Source: Hymenoscyphus infarciens (lineage: Eukaryota > Ascomycota > Leotiomycetes > Helotiales > Helotiaceae). From it: DNA of 64,000 bases. A program made the translations under genes and the position numbers. Below are positions 49,082-59,618 of the stretch, one piece after another. The stretch's first letter is position 1; each line of letters opens with the position of its first letter. Where the stretch lies: the NCBI GenBank assembly GCA_001414345.1, contig LLCB01000114.1, forward strand, positions 62,001 to 126,000, given 5' to 3'. The notes under the pieces were generated by a model. That model was not told the origin of the DNA, did no database searches, and saw nothing but the letters and a program-made list of their open reading frames with translations.

Positions 49082-50178
49082 CTAGCCGTCGAGGCTCCCA
49101 TCAGAATAGTATTCAAAGTCCTTTGGTAAAGGTGCTTCTTCCTTCGTCTTTGTATCATCCAGAAGCCGAAATGGATTTTGCTTGCTCTGTGTGCCAGTGG
49201 CACTTGCCATTGACACGGATGTCCCAGGAACGACAGCGGAAGGTAATCCATTCCGTACATTTCTTGTCATGAAGGCGGCCCATTCCCATGGTCGTGGACA
49301 ATCTCCTGGCAGGGAGTTGAAATATTCCCATCCCATTACCCCACCAAATCCAGGATATCTTGATTTCAAAGTAATCAAGACTTCTTGCAGAATCTCGAAT
49401 GGCACCCATCCACTCCCATTTCCGGGATTTGTAACCATTCCTATTACAATCTTATCGGCTGGGTATCCCCTTGCGACCATAAAATCGTAGCCATCGGTCT
49501 TGCTCAGGTCACCCCACCCGCAGTAGAATTGCGTGTTGTAAAAGCCAATCTGCTTCCCCCTCATTACTTCGAGTGCCTCGTAGCTAAACCCGCTCAAGTT
49601 GTATTTCGGATCATCCGACATGAGAGCCGCCGCAACTGGTGCCAGTGTAATAATGAAGTCGTCTCCAAAGTCCGATTTCAGGCGGTCAATCAGGCGTAGG
49701 ATGCCTGCCAGTGACATTGGTTCTTCCACGTCCAAATCCAAGCCATCGAGCCCGCGCTCTCGTACCAGATCTCGCAGAGGACAATAGTAAGATTCGAATG
49801 TGGTTTCGTCGAGGTCGAGTCGCGTGAAGGAGCCCTTCCCTGCGCCGCCTAGCATTCCAAGGACTTTGATTCCCGAAGCCTGGAGCACCCGAAGCTCCGC
49901 CCAAAGAGTAACATAACGCGGATCGTGAGGGACATGATCATTCTGCACAGTTATCAGCTCAGCTTAGGCTCGATATCCTCGCAGAAAGGGCATTTAGCAA
50001 CCAGAGTTATATTTCCTGGCGGGTCATTCAAGTGTATGGCAGCTACATTGACATGGGTGACGGCGATGTTTGGTTCAGTCAAGATTGGTAGGATGGAGCA
50101 TGAGGATCCGTCGGGATTGTGTTGAGTCTGATAATATATGACGATTCGCGGAGTGGGAGAAGGGGGTATGGGAGGCAT
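49082..50178 (-). CDS. Glycoside hydrolase family 18, endo-beta-N-acetylglucosaminidase-like
   Basis: Two exons, 50002-50178 and 49082-49942, with a 59-base intron whose donor is GTTGCT; 345 residues if translation starts at 50178. The protein has the GH18 TIM-barrel signature: IVIYYQT (strand 1), VAAIHLND, KVLGMLGGAGKGS, DGLDLDVEE at about residues 125-133 (catalytic Glu 132 with the DxxDxDxE pattern), ITLAPVAAAL, FYNTQFYCGWG and GVMGWEYFNS. The spacing and the GLDLDVEEP motif fit fungal endo-N-acetylglucosaminidases that cleave the chitobiose core of N-glycans, rather than classical chitinases; substrate is inferred. An upstream in-frame ATG at 50304 would add 42 residues that do not look like a clean signal peptide, so a cytosolic enzyme is more likely. 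Confidence 0.88.
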
Positions 50179-50600
50179 TGGATGTTGCTGAGGGGTTGAC
50201 ACGAAGAACAATTGTGTGCGGGGGACAAGATCAGCGGCAGTAACCTTAGATAGCGACCTCAAGAAAAATGGGAAAAACGTACCAAAAATATAACCATAAC
50301 CCATGGGAGAGGGCGAATTCTCGTGAGTATTGACATGGTTCGGAAATAGGAGGTCTTGCTCTTTTGACTAATTTATCATCGTCACAACACATGCTGGTAT
50401 TTAGCCATTGAAAGATACAATCTCTCGGCAGATTTGGGCCGCAGGTGCAAGTTCATTCATTGTCTTCGTGCTTGCTCTAGTCTCTCCTTTGTGCTGCTAC
50501 TATACACTCTCCGTGCCATTCCTCCTTCTACCTCAACAAAACACCGCTCTTGCTGTCTAGCTAGGAGACCAAGAAACCAGGACACCGTGACCCCATCGTC
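50179..50600. other. Intergenic, promoter side of the GH18 gene
   Basis: No coding support beyond the optional N-terminal extension of the GH18 gene to 50304. The remainder is the gap to the next minus-strand gene. Confidence 0.35.
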
Positions 50601-51232
50601 TTATGAGGGAGGGTGGCCATGCGGATAGCACAGGAATGAGCGCACCTGGTTATCCCACCAAATGGTCCTCTCCTTGTTGAGCGGGTAATCATGCAAATTC
50701 CAGATTCCGGGAGAGACAATATGGCACATCTCATTGCCCGAGCAACTAAATGTACTGCGTCCCATTAGTTCCTGCTCTGGATTTGGAGAATATGTTGGCT
50801 GACTTACTCATAAATGCAACATCCAATCCTGGAGATGACAGTTCCATTCACAGTTGGATCCAAGGGTGCAATCGAAACGACCTTCCTATCCCAGCCGTTG
50901 CTGAGTGGGACTGATGGCATGTTAGCTCATGAGTCTGCAAGTGTAGCTTTATATGTGGACCGGGGTATTGACTTGGAAAAGTATTGGATGTAGAGAAGTT
51001 ACTTACAGCACTGGTTCATATTATTGAACAGTGTCTCGTTCCTCCCATCAAAATCTTTGGCATTGTTGACCATTAGAGCTGCGTCCCCACGCTTCAAGAT
51101 TCGATCCGAGAGATCACGACGGCCAATGTCCGTTGGTGAGTGTGCATCTATAGCCATTCCTGTGTTCATGGCTGGAGCTGCCATTGCGGTAGCCGCAAGG
51201 ATAGAAACGATAATGGTGCTGGAAAATATCAT
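50601..51232 (-). CDS. Small secreted six-cysteine protein, effector-like
   Basis: Three exons, 51007-51232, 50808-50910, 50601-50745 (introns 96 and 62 bases, GT-AG, in frame) encode 157 residues. Residues 1-19 are a signal peptide ending at AAP; a dibasic Lys-Arg near residue 47-48 (ILKRGD) could be a Kex2 site releasing a mature domain of about 110 residues. That domain has exactly six cysteines (75, 106, 107, 111, 117, 149). Two similar segments, GWDRKVVSI (81-89) and WWDNQVRSF (140-148), and the pattern GCCIYDCSGNEMC between them recall beta/gamma-crystallin-like small secreted proteins; this is inference. There is one N-glycosylation site NET (65-67) and another NGT (97-99). Function unknown; the features are those of apoplastic effectors or antimicrobial proteins. 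Confidence 0.78.
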
Positions 51233-52131
51233 GGTGATTCCAAGGGATCAGTGTTCAATTCTCTTTTTTTGGGATCTATTGGAATGCAGGTTGGAAGTCC
51301 CAATAGCGAGATGGAAAGCTGTGTTTCTTGGTTTCTTGGAACTTCCACAATCCATGGATCTTATAGTAGCTTTCTACCTCAGGTCTGAGTCGTCCCTTAC
51401 TAGCTATGAGTAATAAAGCAAGCATATATTCATTTCCAACAGAGAATTACCTCACTCAGACTTTGAGTCAGAGTACCAAGCATACACTCAAAGCCAACCA
51501 GAGAAGCCAACTACAGCTGGCTCATGAGTTCATAGCCAAAAGACGGGTGCTCTAGACTGAGCAAGCCGAAAGAACAATCGTCATTTCGAAGTTACTTTGA
51601 TTTCACTAACTCTTATTCTTACAACACAAACTTTCTCGCGCTCAGATATCTTCGACTCATACTCGACATCCGGAAATACGGAAAAGAAGTTTAATAATGC
51701 TATTCGCTTTTCTTGTGTGATTGAAACTGTTGTTTTGCTTCGGAAATGGTCTGCTCCCTCTATCTCATGATAAGGTCTCCAATGAGTCGTCGCTTACACT
51801 TTCTGAGTACGAGGACAAACATCTTTGTAATGCCAACAGATTGCACAGATATTCTGGAAATGAGCCAACTACTGACTCAAGGATAAAAATTTCCTGATTT
51901 GAGAGTGTTCTTATTTAGAAATGATGTGCAAATAAGCGGGTCCACCAGGTCACTTCGAACAACTTGTAATCGGCAAGCCCGTTGGAGTCCCCTTCAAGTC
52001 AACAACTGTCTTGCTAGACAAATTACAAAGACGCTGTCACAGGAGAACTCACAGAAATTTGTCCCCACCTTTCAAAATGTGAAGACATCAAATTTATCTA
52101 ATCAAATACAGGAACAACGAAGTCATCAAAA
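51233..52131. other. Intergenic, promoter of the six-cysteine protein; no gene
   Basis: About 900 bases of ordinary composition. The region next to 51,232 should contain the promoter. A frame at 51899-52189 is not convincing as a gene. Confidence 0.4.
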
Positions 52132-53477
52132 CTACCCAAACACCCCAGTCCAAACAGGAACAGAAGTACCAGAAGCATCAAAAACATAGCAATACCACAC
52201 CAAAGTGGCGAACAATGTACCGATGAAAAACAAAAGTGCAAAACATCCACCATAATGAATCTTAAGTTCTCCATTTGAATCCTGAGACATCACCAAAAGA
52301 TTTTGACCTAGTACAGAATATCTCCGAGATACATATCGTAGAAAAAGCAGAAATAAAGGGACTATGAAGAAAGATACGAGGAACACATAGAGTTCTGTGT
52401 ATGAAATAGCCCCAAAGAAGGTAAGGTTTGCAGCGGAATTGGCCAGCATGAGGTAGAATAAGCCGAGTGGGACGAGAAAAAGACTGACGCTTTTGACACG
52501 AAAGATGGGTCCCAGGATGGAAAGTCCAATCAGCATAGCGATTGTGACAACGAATTGGTATTTTATTGAGGTATAGCGCCGGTAGGGGTAGGAAGGGGAG
52601 ATGGTATTGGTGATTGAAGAGTTAGACGCAGATTGAGTACTCTCCAAATTGAGCGAATTCGCAAGAGGATAATACGGGGTGGTTCCAATAAGACGTAGGG
52701 GGAAGGCGCTTATTGTTCCGGAGACAACTCTGAAGACACCGTTCATCATAACAATGTGGGTGTTCAAGGCAGTTACTGCAAGAACTCTGTCTGCCAAATC
52801 GAGGAGTTTCTCGACACGCTTATAACCCGGAGCTGTTGTGGATTGCTCGTAGCAAGGCCAGGATATGCCTCCGGTTTCTGAAATGGTGAACTTGTCTTGA
52901 TTTAAGCTCGCCAAAATGATGAGGAGCTCGTTGAAGGCCCATGACAATAGAAACATTAACCCCCATATCTGCGCCCATGTCACGCCGCGCATAGACAAAA
53001 GCTTGATCGCTGGTGGGAGTGTTCCAAGCACGAACCATAGCCATCGGAGCCAAGTCATTCTCTCCAGTTTCTGGATCCCCTCGGTTTCGGTCTCCTTCGA
53101 TTCCAATATTGGAGTGGTCTGAACTCTCACGTCTCTGCTCTCAGTGAAACGCCGGTGTAATGAGATCCCCAGAGCTTCTGTGAATGATAAACCCTGGTAG
53201 CCGGTCAAAATAAACATCCACATAAGAATGGACACTAAGTCTGCGAAGCAAACGAAAGGCGAGCATCGTAGATAAGTACGATAACGACTCGATAATCCAC
53301 ACACTCGTCCACCCGGTTGTGACATGGCATTTATGGCCAGAGGTACCAGAGTCCAGAAAATGGTTTGCCAGGAGACATGAGGCAAGGCGGTTGCTGCTTA
53401 TCGTAAATTAGAATCGCAGTTGAACCCGGTGAAGAGAAACAAAACTTACAATCTGCGGGAGGAATTGAAGTTTCCAT
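52132..53477 (-). CDS. Multi-pass membrane protein, function unknown
   Basis: Two exons, 53450-53477 and 52132-53393, joined by a 56-base GT-AG intron in frame, give 429 residues starting METSIPPADSTALPHVSWQT. Hydrophobic segments appear about eight or nine times: near the N-terminus (TIFWTLVPLAINAM), VCFADLVSILMWMFILTGY, WLRWLWFVLGTLPPAI, IWGLMFLLSWAFNELLIILA, FVVTIAMLIGLSILGPIF, SLFLVPLGLFYLMLANSAA, YVFLVSFFIVPLFLLFL and CFALLFFIGTLFATLVWYCYVF. Soluble loops include a basic stretch after the second segment and an Asn/Ser-rich loop with two NSS/NLT-like sites. No transporter or enzyme motif is recognised; it resembles lineage-specific fungal integral membrane proteins. Confidence 0.75.
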
Positions 53478-56429
53478 TTCAGCAACTTGTTACGATTGTA
53501 GGTGGAGAAGCTCCTGAACGAAAGAAATGTGCCAACTGCTGCCTTTTGAGGTAGCTTGAGGGTAGTTATCTTGAGGCTTCTCCCGAGGCTCCCTGGGCTC
53601 CCTGGGCTCTGAGACAGTGGCTTTACTCAGCCACCGAAAAAGCAAAGCCCGAAAACGTGATCACAGGTATAGAAGGAGAAACCATTAACACACTTAATTT
53701 GAACCAGCTTCTATCTCAATAGAAAGCTTCTCACACGTTTTGTTTAACAAACACGGTAATTCTTGCTGTTAGCGCCACCAGGGACTACCGGAATTCGTAG
53801 TCTCGAAGCACTTACCCTTCAACAGTTGTCCAAACTCTCCTGGAACAAAATGTTCGAGCCTTTGGGGATAATAGAGTCGATTTATTGGGCAATGGAAGGA
53901 GTAGAGGAGAGGAGAGTTGCTCTAATATTCACCAGTCACGAATTCCAGCCTCCCCTGGTGGCGGCTCATCTTGAAATGCGCTCGCTTAGACGGAGACTTC
54001 CATTCTTCTAAGAACATCATTCACTGAAACAATAGGAACATAACTGCATGCTAGGCGAGGTGAGGATGGGAATGATTGTCAAGTCTCGATCGAGTGTTGA
54101 GATAGTTGCTAACATATTTCCAACATTCTTCATCATCCAACAAAAAGACAACAAGAAAAAAATAACAGCGCACTCTTCCAACTCTAGCAGCTAAGACATA
54201 AAAACAACGATCGCAAAAAAGCGGCTCGAGGAGGCGACAAGACTCATTATCAAAGCAGAGTCATCGTAAGTCGCTTAAGAAATTTAAGATACACCTTCAC
54301 TAACTCAAGCCCTAGGTGAAGAAAGACAATGATCTAGTAGGATGGCAAGATCTGTGTAAGTATACCCTGAGAAACCTACCAAGTTTCCATGGCTTCACAA
54401 TGTCTAGGCGAATGGCAAAGGCAGCTACTTCCTCCATCCCGAATCTTCAAACCTTTCCGATTCATGTCCTAGAGACAATGAGTATTTGTTGACGGGGTAC
54501 CGGTGTTAAAATTATATTCAGAAGTAAGGACCAAAATCTGACGTTTACTTAAGACGAGCCTCAAATTCTCTCTCCCCGTCAACACAAAGCATATTCAGGT
54601 TGTATAACGAAACGAGTAAGTCCGAAATTCTTGTTGTCATAGAAGCCCATGGACCAATAGACTAACATATTAAAGTAAATATATAGTCTCACCTCCTCAG
54701 AGCCTTCCTTTTCGCGGCTTTCCTCGCTTATTCAATCTTTGAAACTGCCCATGACAGCAAAAAAGACAGACTCGCACTTGCAACCTTCATATCCGGAAGT
54801 GTCATTTGCTTTAATTATTCTAGCATGTATAAACCTCTTTAGCACGAAAAGAATGAAAGGCTAAATTGTACTCCAGTTTCCACAAATACTCAAATCACAG
54901 TAAAGTGGTCCACGGTCCAGGGAACCAGCTTGACCATCTTGGAATTGTGATTGTCATCTGGGCATCCGCAGTTCCAAGTGACTATTTTTACAGCCTGAAA
55001 TTGCAATATTTAAACTGGACGATGGTAATAGTTTCCAAAACGAGGGTTGACAATCTGTCACCTCAGCCATCGGTCGCGGGATATTCATCAGGCGACTAAT
55101 TTTCCGAACATCAAAATATCGATCATTCCGTTCTATTACATATGGACTCCTGGGAGTTTCTATATTCATCCCCGCAGACCATGGAGTGATGGTGAATGGT
55201 GGTTGGAAGAGACAGAATGAACATATGTCACTGACATACTTCATGAGACTGGGATCTTGAACGGAACCGGTACAGTGATTTATGCTGCGCGTATTCCAGA
55301 AAGATGGTACCCTCGTCGATATGATATCTATGGTTCTAGCCATCAGATCAAGCATGTTTTAGTTATATGCGGTGCTCTGTCGTATACGATTGGGCTCGTG
55401 AAAGCAACGAGGTATTGGGAAGAACTGAAGAAGTCGGAAGGAGGTCCTTGTGCCTCAAATCTGGAGTTTGGGGGTATGAGAGAAGGCAGCGACTAAGGAT
55501 ATAGTGACATTGAGGGGAATAAAGTGGGAAAGAAATTGAGTCAATATTACTCCCAGAAAAAAAGATGCTATTCTCAAGAAACAAAGCGTGCCTCTTTTTG
55601 CTTCGACTTCGGTTGGCCGAAGCTTCACCATGGTTGGTGTGGAGACAGAAACAAAAGAACAGAAGGCCCTTTTGTTTAAAAGAACAGGATGATCGTATTC
55701 CTGCCACCATTGATGGTTGTGTTGGTTGGACTATACGAGAAGGGTCCACTGCGGCGGGTCACGGGGAGCACTCTGCCCCTGGCGATTTTCTTCAGGGGCT
55801 CGTGGGGTCTTCGGCTGTCGCAATTTTCTGGTCGACAACAACAACTTTCTCGCAACAACATCATCTATTGCTTCTCAACATCACCCGTTACCAACACCTT
55901 GCTCTAAGGAACTTAATGTAGAGATGGGAACAATAATAGTCATATATTCTAGTTCCCGCCTGAAGGATTGTCTGCCTCGAAATAGACGTTTCAAAGTTTC
56001 CGGTGGCTGCCACAGCCACATATAAACGACCAACAACCATAAGCACCATAAGCGGTGTCCCCAGCGCAGTAAGGCGTGCGTCAACTCTGCCCTATCGGCT
56101 CTGACCACTACCACATGCGCTAAGAGAAGGGCACCACAAGCGCAGTAATATTTAGCAACAGGGCTGACTGTGTCCTTCACACCAAGCTTCAGGATTCTCT
56201 CCGTCGTCAGCCACTGTTCGCCCCACTGTCACCGCCGTATTTAAGAACGCCTGAATGTGAGTAAGAACAAGTGTTCCATATATACAGTTGGTTTGTTCGC
56301 GATTGCGGGTCTTTTTCATTCCTTCAAAAGTGTTTTGATCTCTTCCTTCTGTCTCGTCTTTTCCCTTTCCTTTTCCTTGTTCGTTCGTCCTCGAAACAGA
56401 ACCTGTCACTCGTCATCTTTTCTTTCATC
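53478..56429. other. Gene-poor 2.9 kb stretch with one MITE-like element
   Basis: No gene recognised on either strand. Contents: a short tandem repeat CTCCCTGGG at 53,588-53,607, the inverted-repeat element at 53773-53963, and scattered short frames that lack codon structure. The end (about 56,200-56,429) is probably the promoter and 5' UTR of the following surface-protein gene. Confidence 0.4.
53773..53963. mobile_element. MITE-like element, copy 2 of the CACCAGG family
   Basis: 191 bp with imperfect inverted ends: left CGCCACCAGGGACTACCGGA, right (as complement) CGCCACCAGGGGAGGCTGGA, both continuing into GAATTCGT. The ends match those of the element at 42877-43058, and the interior shares pieces such as TACCCTT near the left end. 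No gene inside. Confidence 0.65.
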
Positions 56430-57499
56430 ATGTTTTTCTCATTAGAACTGTTGTTGCTTTCCTTGCCATTTATGACTTCATATGCTGCGGCACAGTCAAT
56501 TCCCCTGAAGTTTCTCTATCCTGTGCCCGGGAAGTTCAACTACGAGTTTGTGGATGGCGACAAGGCGATAGTGGAATGGACACCTCGAATTCAACTTTCA
56601 CAAGTACTTTTGAATTGTAGCTCGTCGGCGATATTCAACGGGGCAACGGACTCAGAAATCGAGTTTTTAAATGCGAAATCTGGCGTGTTATACCATGTGA
56701 GGCAGACTGAGGACGATGGGTGAGCATGTTCCTTTGAATAAATTGATCCTTCATAAGCTAATGATGAAGTAGAGACAGTAGATCTTGTACATTTTGTGCT
56801 GGTCCAGATTCTCAAACATGTAGTGGTGTCTTTCGCCTGACGCCACGGACAAAAGGACTCGTCCCAAAAGTTTGGACTTTGGATGGCAACAATACCAGCA
56901 ATCCAAGTCGTTCCTCATCATGGAAGCCGTCTTCTATCGTCTCCTCAACTACGTCCTTGTACAGTTCAGCAACAATTATTCCAATTTCATCGCGCAACAC
57001 CTCAAGTTCCTACCCAACCCCCCGACCATCGTCGAACAACTCAACCACACCTTCATCACCCACCTTCACACTCACAAACCAAACCTCAACTTCATCAACC
57101 TCCCCAACACCAACATTCCCCCTCCCCTACGGCTACCGCAACACCTCCGCCACCTCGTGGAATCTCACCTCCCTCCCTCCCTCCTTCTCCCTGCCCACCG
57201 CCTCACCCCTCCCCACCAAAATCATCATAGACACATCGTCGAGTCCTTCCGCAGGGGCCCCCTACACAACGATCACGGCCTCCCTTCAAGGCTGGAACGC
57301 AACAGCCTTCAACGCCAACGGAAACGGAGCTACTACGATCGTCATCTCCGTTACTCCATCCACCAGAGTTGCTCCTACAGCTTCTATTGTGAGTTTACCA
57401 AGTGCTACTCCTACTCCGTCTGCGGGGTGGAGGACTAGTGTTGATTTTATGATGGTGGGGTTGGGGTTTTTGGCGGTGGGAGTTTTTCTGTGTTTGTAA
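56430..57499 (+). CDS. Secreted Ser/Thr-rich surface protein, probably GPI-anchored
   Basis: Two exons, 56430-56719 and 56773-57499, with a 53-base GT-AG intron in frame; 338 residues. Residues 1-21 (MFFSLELLLLSLPFMTSYAAA) are a signal peptide. Residues about 22-150 form a compact domain with several cysteines (LNCSSS, SCTFCAG, QTCSG) and the opening LKFLYPVPGKFNYEFVDGD, which looks like a beta-sandwich. Then follow about 150 residues very rich in Ser, Thr, Pro and Asn, with many NxS/T sites, typical of a heavily O-glycosylated stalk. The last ~20 residues (VDFMMVGLGFLAVGVFLCL) are hydrophobic and end the protein, with small residues (PSAGW) before them, which fits a GPI-anchor signal. A cell-wall or plasma-membrane protein is the best reading; no family name is certain. 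Confidence 0.82.
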
Positions 57500-57729
57500 A
57501 CGGGTGGGGATAAGGAAATGGGCAATAGGTAGTGGGTATTCGTGGTTCTTTTCCGAGCATTGTTTTGAGCGTTGCATTCATGGTGTTCTTTGGGCATGGG
57601 AATCTGATTTTGAGCATTGGGTTCTTGGAGTTTTAAGTTATTGATACCCGGCACCCGAGATGGGTTTCATTTTGCATATATGGGGTTGGACTCGAGAGTC
57701 GAGATATATAGTCATCACGAATTATACCG

Positions 57730-58169
57730 CAACAGTCCGAGTCACTACTCTGTGCGCACAGGCCAGAATCGTTGAAAAACACACCTAAATCTACCCACTT
57801 CCTCTGCTAATTATACAACAACGCTATTATATATTTATATGAAAATAAAAGTAGAGACTTAGGTAACTAGGTGCTTTAGTTTGCCTAAGATTTTTCTATG
57901 TTAGAGTAACATATAGTATATGTTATATATAGCTCTTAGTAAATTTACTAGTGAAATAAAAGTCTTTAAGATTATATATATAGCTTATAGCTTATAACTA
58001 AAAACTTAGTTAGGAAAGTGTTCTTCTTATAAAGTTTTATATATCTAGCCCTTATTAAAATATGTTCTACTATATATTCATTAAGTTCTAAAACTATAAA
58101 GAGGGTGACTTTTAGTATGTTTTTCAGTGATTCTAGCCTATGCGCACGGAGTAGTGACTCGGACTGTTG
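57730..58169. mobile_element. 440-bp inverted-repeat element (MITE-like) with RIP-like interior
   Basis: Terminal inverted repeats of about 50 bp: left CAACAGTCCGAGTCACTACT..., right as its complement with a few transitions (GTGCGCACAGGCCAGAATC versus GTGCGCATAGGCTAGAATC). They are flanked by ACCG on both sides (57726-57729 and 58170-58173), a possible 4-bp target duplication. The interior (57,785-58,115) is AT-rich with no gene. The mismatches between ends are transitions, as expected from RIP. Confidence 0.75.
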
Positions 58170-58345
58170 ACCGCATACCATTTTCCATTTGTGATTTCTG
58201 TGAATCTCAACGAACGTAACTGTTGCTGCTCCTTCTTTCCTCCACTAGCGGCGGTTACCACTCGAATGTGTACGGCAGTGGTGCTCCACTCGTTTCCGGA
58301 GTCAGTTTTCAGAAGATGGCACATGGATTCTGAGATAATAGAACA

Positions 58346-58850
58346 ACTATCGGTGGGTCACCTACCATCAGCCATTCTCAATTTTGGACAATTCGTAGGT
58401 GACCTACAAATTGCCAGACTTCTCTCAAAAACCTCTCTTGACAAGACTGCTCGTGGGCTACCTCGGAATTGTAAATATTTTCTCGAATTGTTTTTGTTGC
58501 AGCTACTTCTGGGTTACCCACGGATAGCGTAGCGACCGAATCTTTCTTACTGGGCTATTCGTAGGTCACCTACAAATAGCAGGTGTTTTTTAAAGCGGCT
58601 ATTGGTAAGTCACCTACCAATTGACCTATCCCCCTATCTTCTTCTGATTCTTTTGTTTTGTTCTGGGGTACGCTGTAATACTACATTTGAAAACTGTAAA
58701 AGCGGATGAATATCATATACTTCTAGTGTCGTTTTGGATTCAAACAACAGTCGAGTGAGTACTTTCGTGTCCGGACTATTCGTAGGTTACCTACAAACAG
58801 CCATTGGGTTTTAGCACGGCTGTTAGTAAGTCACCTACCTACTGATAGGT
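58346..58850. repeat. Cluster of GTAGGTNACCTAC palindromes with a 221-bp tandem duplication
   Basis: Six copies of a near-palindrome around GTRGGTSACCTAC lie at about 58352, 58395, 58561, 58605, 58782 and 58826. Copies 3 and 5, and 4 and 6, are each exactly 221 bp apart, so 58554-58774 and 58775-58995 are a tandem duplication. The copy at 58554-58580 extends to a longer hairpin (GCTATT ... AATAGC arms). No coding function seen. Confidence 0.8.
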
Positions 58851-58995
58851 TTCCTTCCCCCTAACATTTCTTATTTCTCATTGTTTTATTTTAAGCTCTC
58901 ACATTTGCAATACTACTTTTTTCAAGAAGATATTAAGTATTGTGATTCCCAAGTAGTTCGTCCCGTTCTATCATTTCTCTTACAGCAAATAGATT

Positions 58996-59618
58996 CATCT
59001 GTTCAACATCATTCCGCTGCAAGAACCAGGATTTTCAAAAAATAAAAAAAAATAAAAAAAAAAAAACGTCTGGAGTCTTCCCATACAATCGAATTGATTC
59101 TGATTCAAAGAGGTTGGGATTGAGTTAGGATTATCTTTATTATCCTACTCGCAATGGATTGTAAAAGCGGCAGTAAATACTGATTCAGGCCTTGGACGGA
59201 AGGGAGCAAGGTCGTTTCTTCCCTCTGAACTCGACCGACGCGGCCTCCACCTCCCGCTATCACTGCATCTAGAGTACAAACCTAACCCCCTCCGTTAACC
59301 GGGTGGGGGAAAGGGATATCTCTACCCTCATTTCGTCTAATTCTTTGTGAGTAAGCTGAGAGTAAGCCGCTATCACGTTTGGGGGCCAAATGGCAGCAAT
59401 GAGCCACCAGTAAGCTACCAGTAAGCCAACCCATTAACCGATAATTCTTCTCCTCGATGAAAAGTCCAAGATATTTCGAGGAGAGGTTATTCTAACACTT
59501 CCTCATTTTTCTCATCTTAGCTAGGGGAGTGTTGCTATTGCCATTTCATCATACCGAGTCGCACAAGCTGTAGCAAGGCAAGTTCCACTCTGCCACCCAC
59601 CCTATCAACATCAATAAG
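58996..59618. other. Spacer with an A-rich tract, 3' flank of SPO11
   Basis: An A-rich run lies at 59,033-59,066 and could be a retroposon tail, with no body identified. AGTAAGC(CY) repeats occur at 59,350-59,430 (AGTAAGCTACCAGTAAGCC). The last part is probably the SPO11 3' UTR. Confidence 0.4.

Noticed and set aside
58167..58532. Plus-strand frame of 121 codons
   Set aside because: It runs through the edge of an inverted-repeat element and into the palindrome cluster; no protein features.
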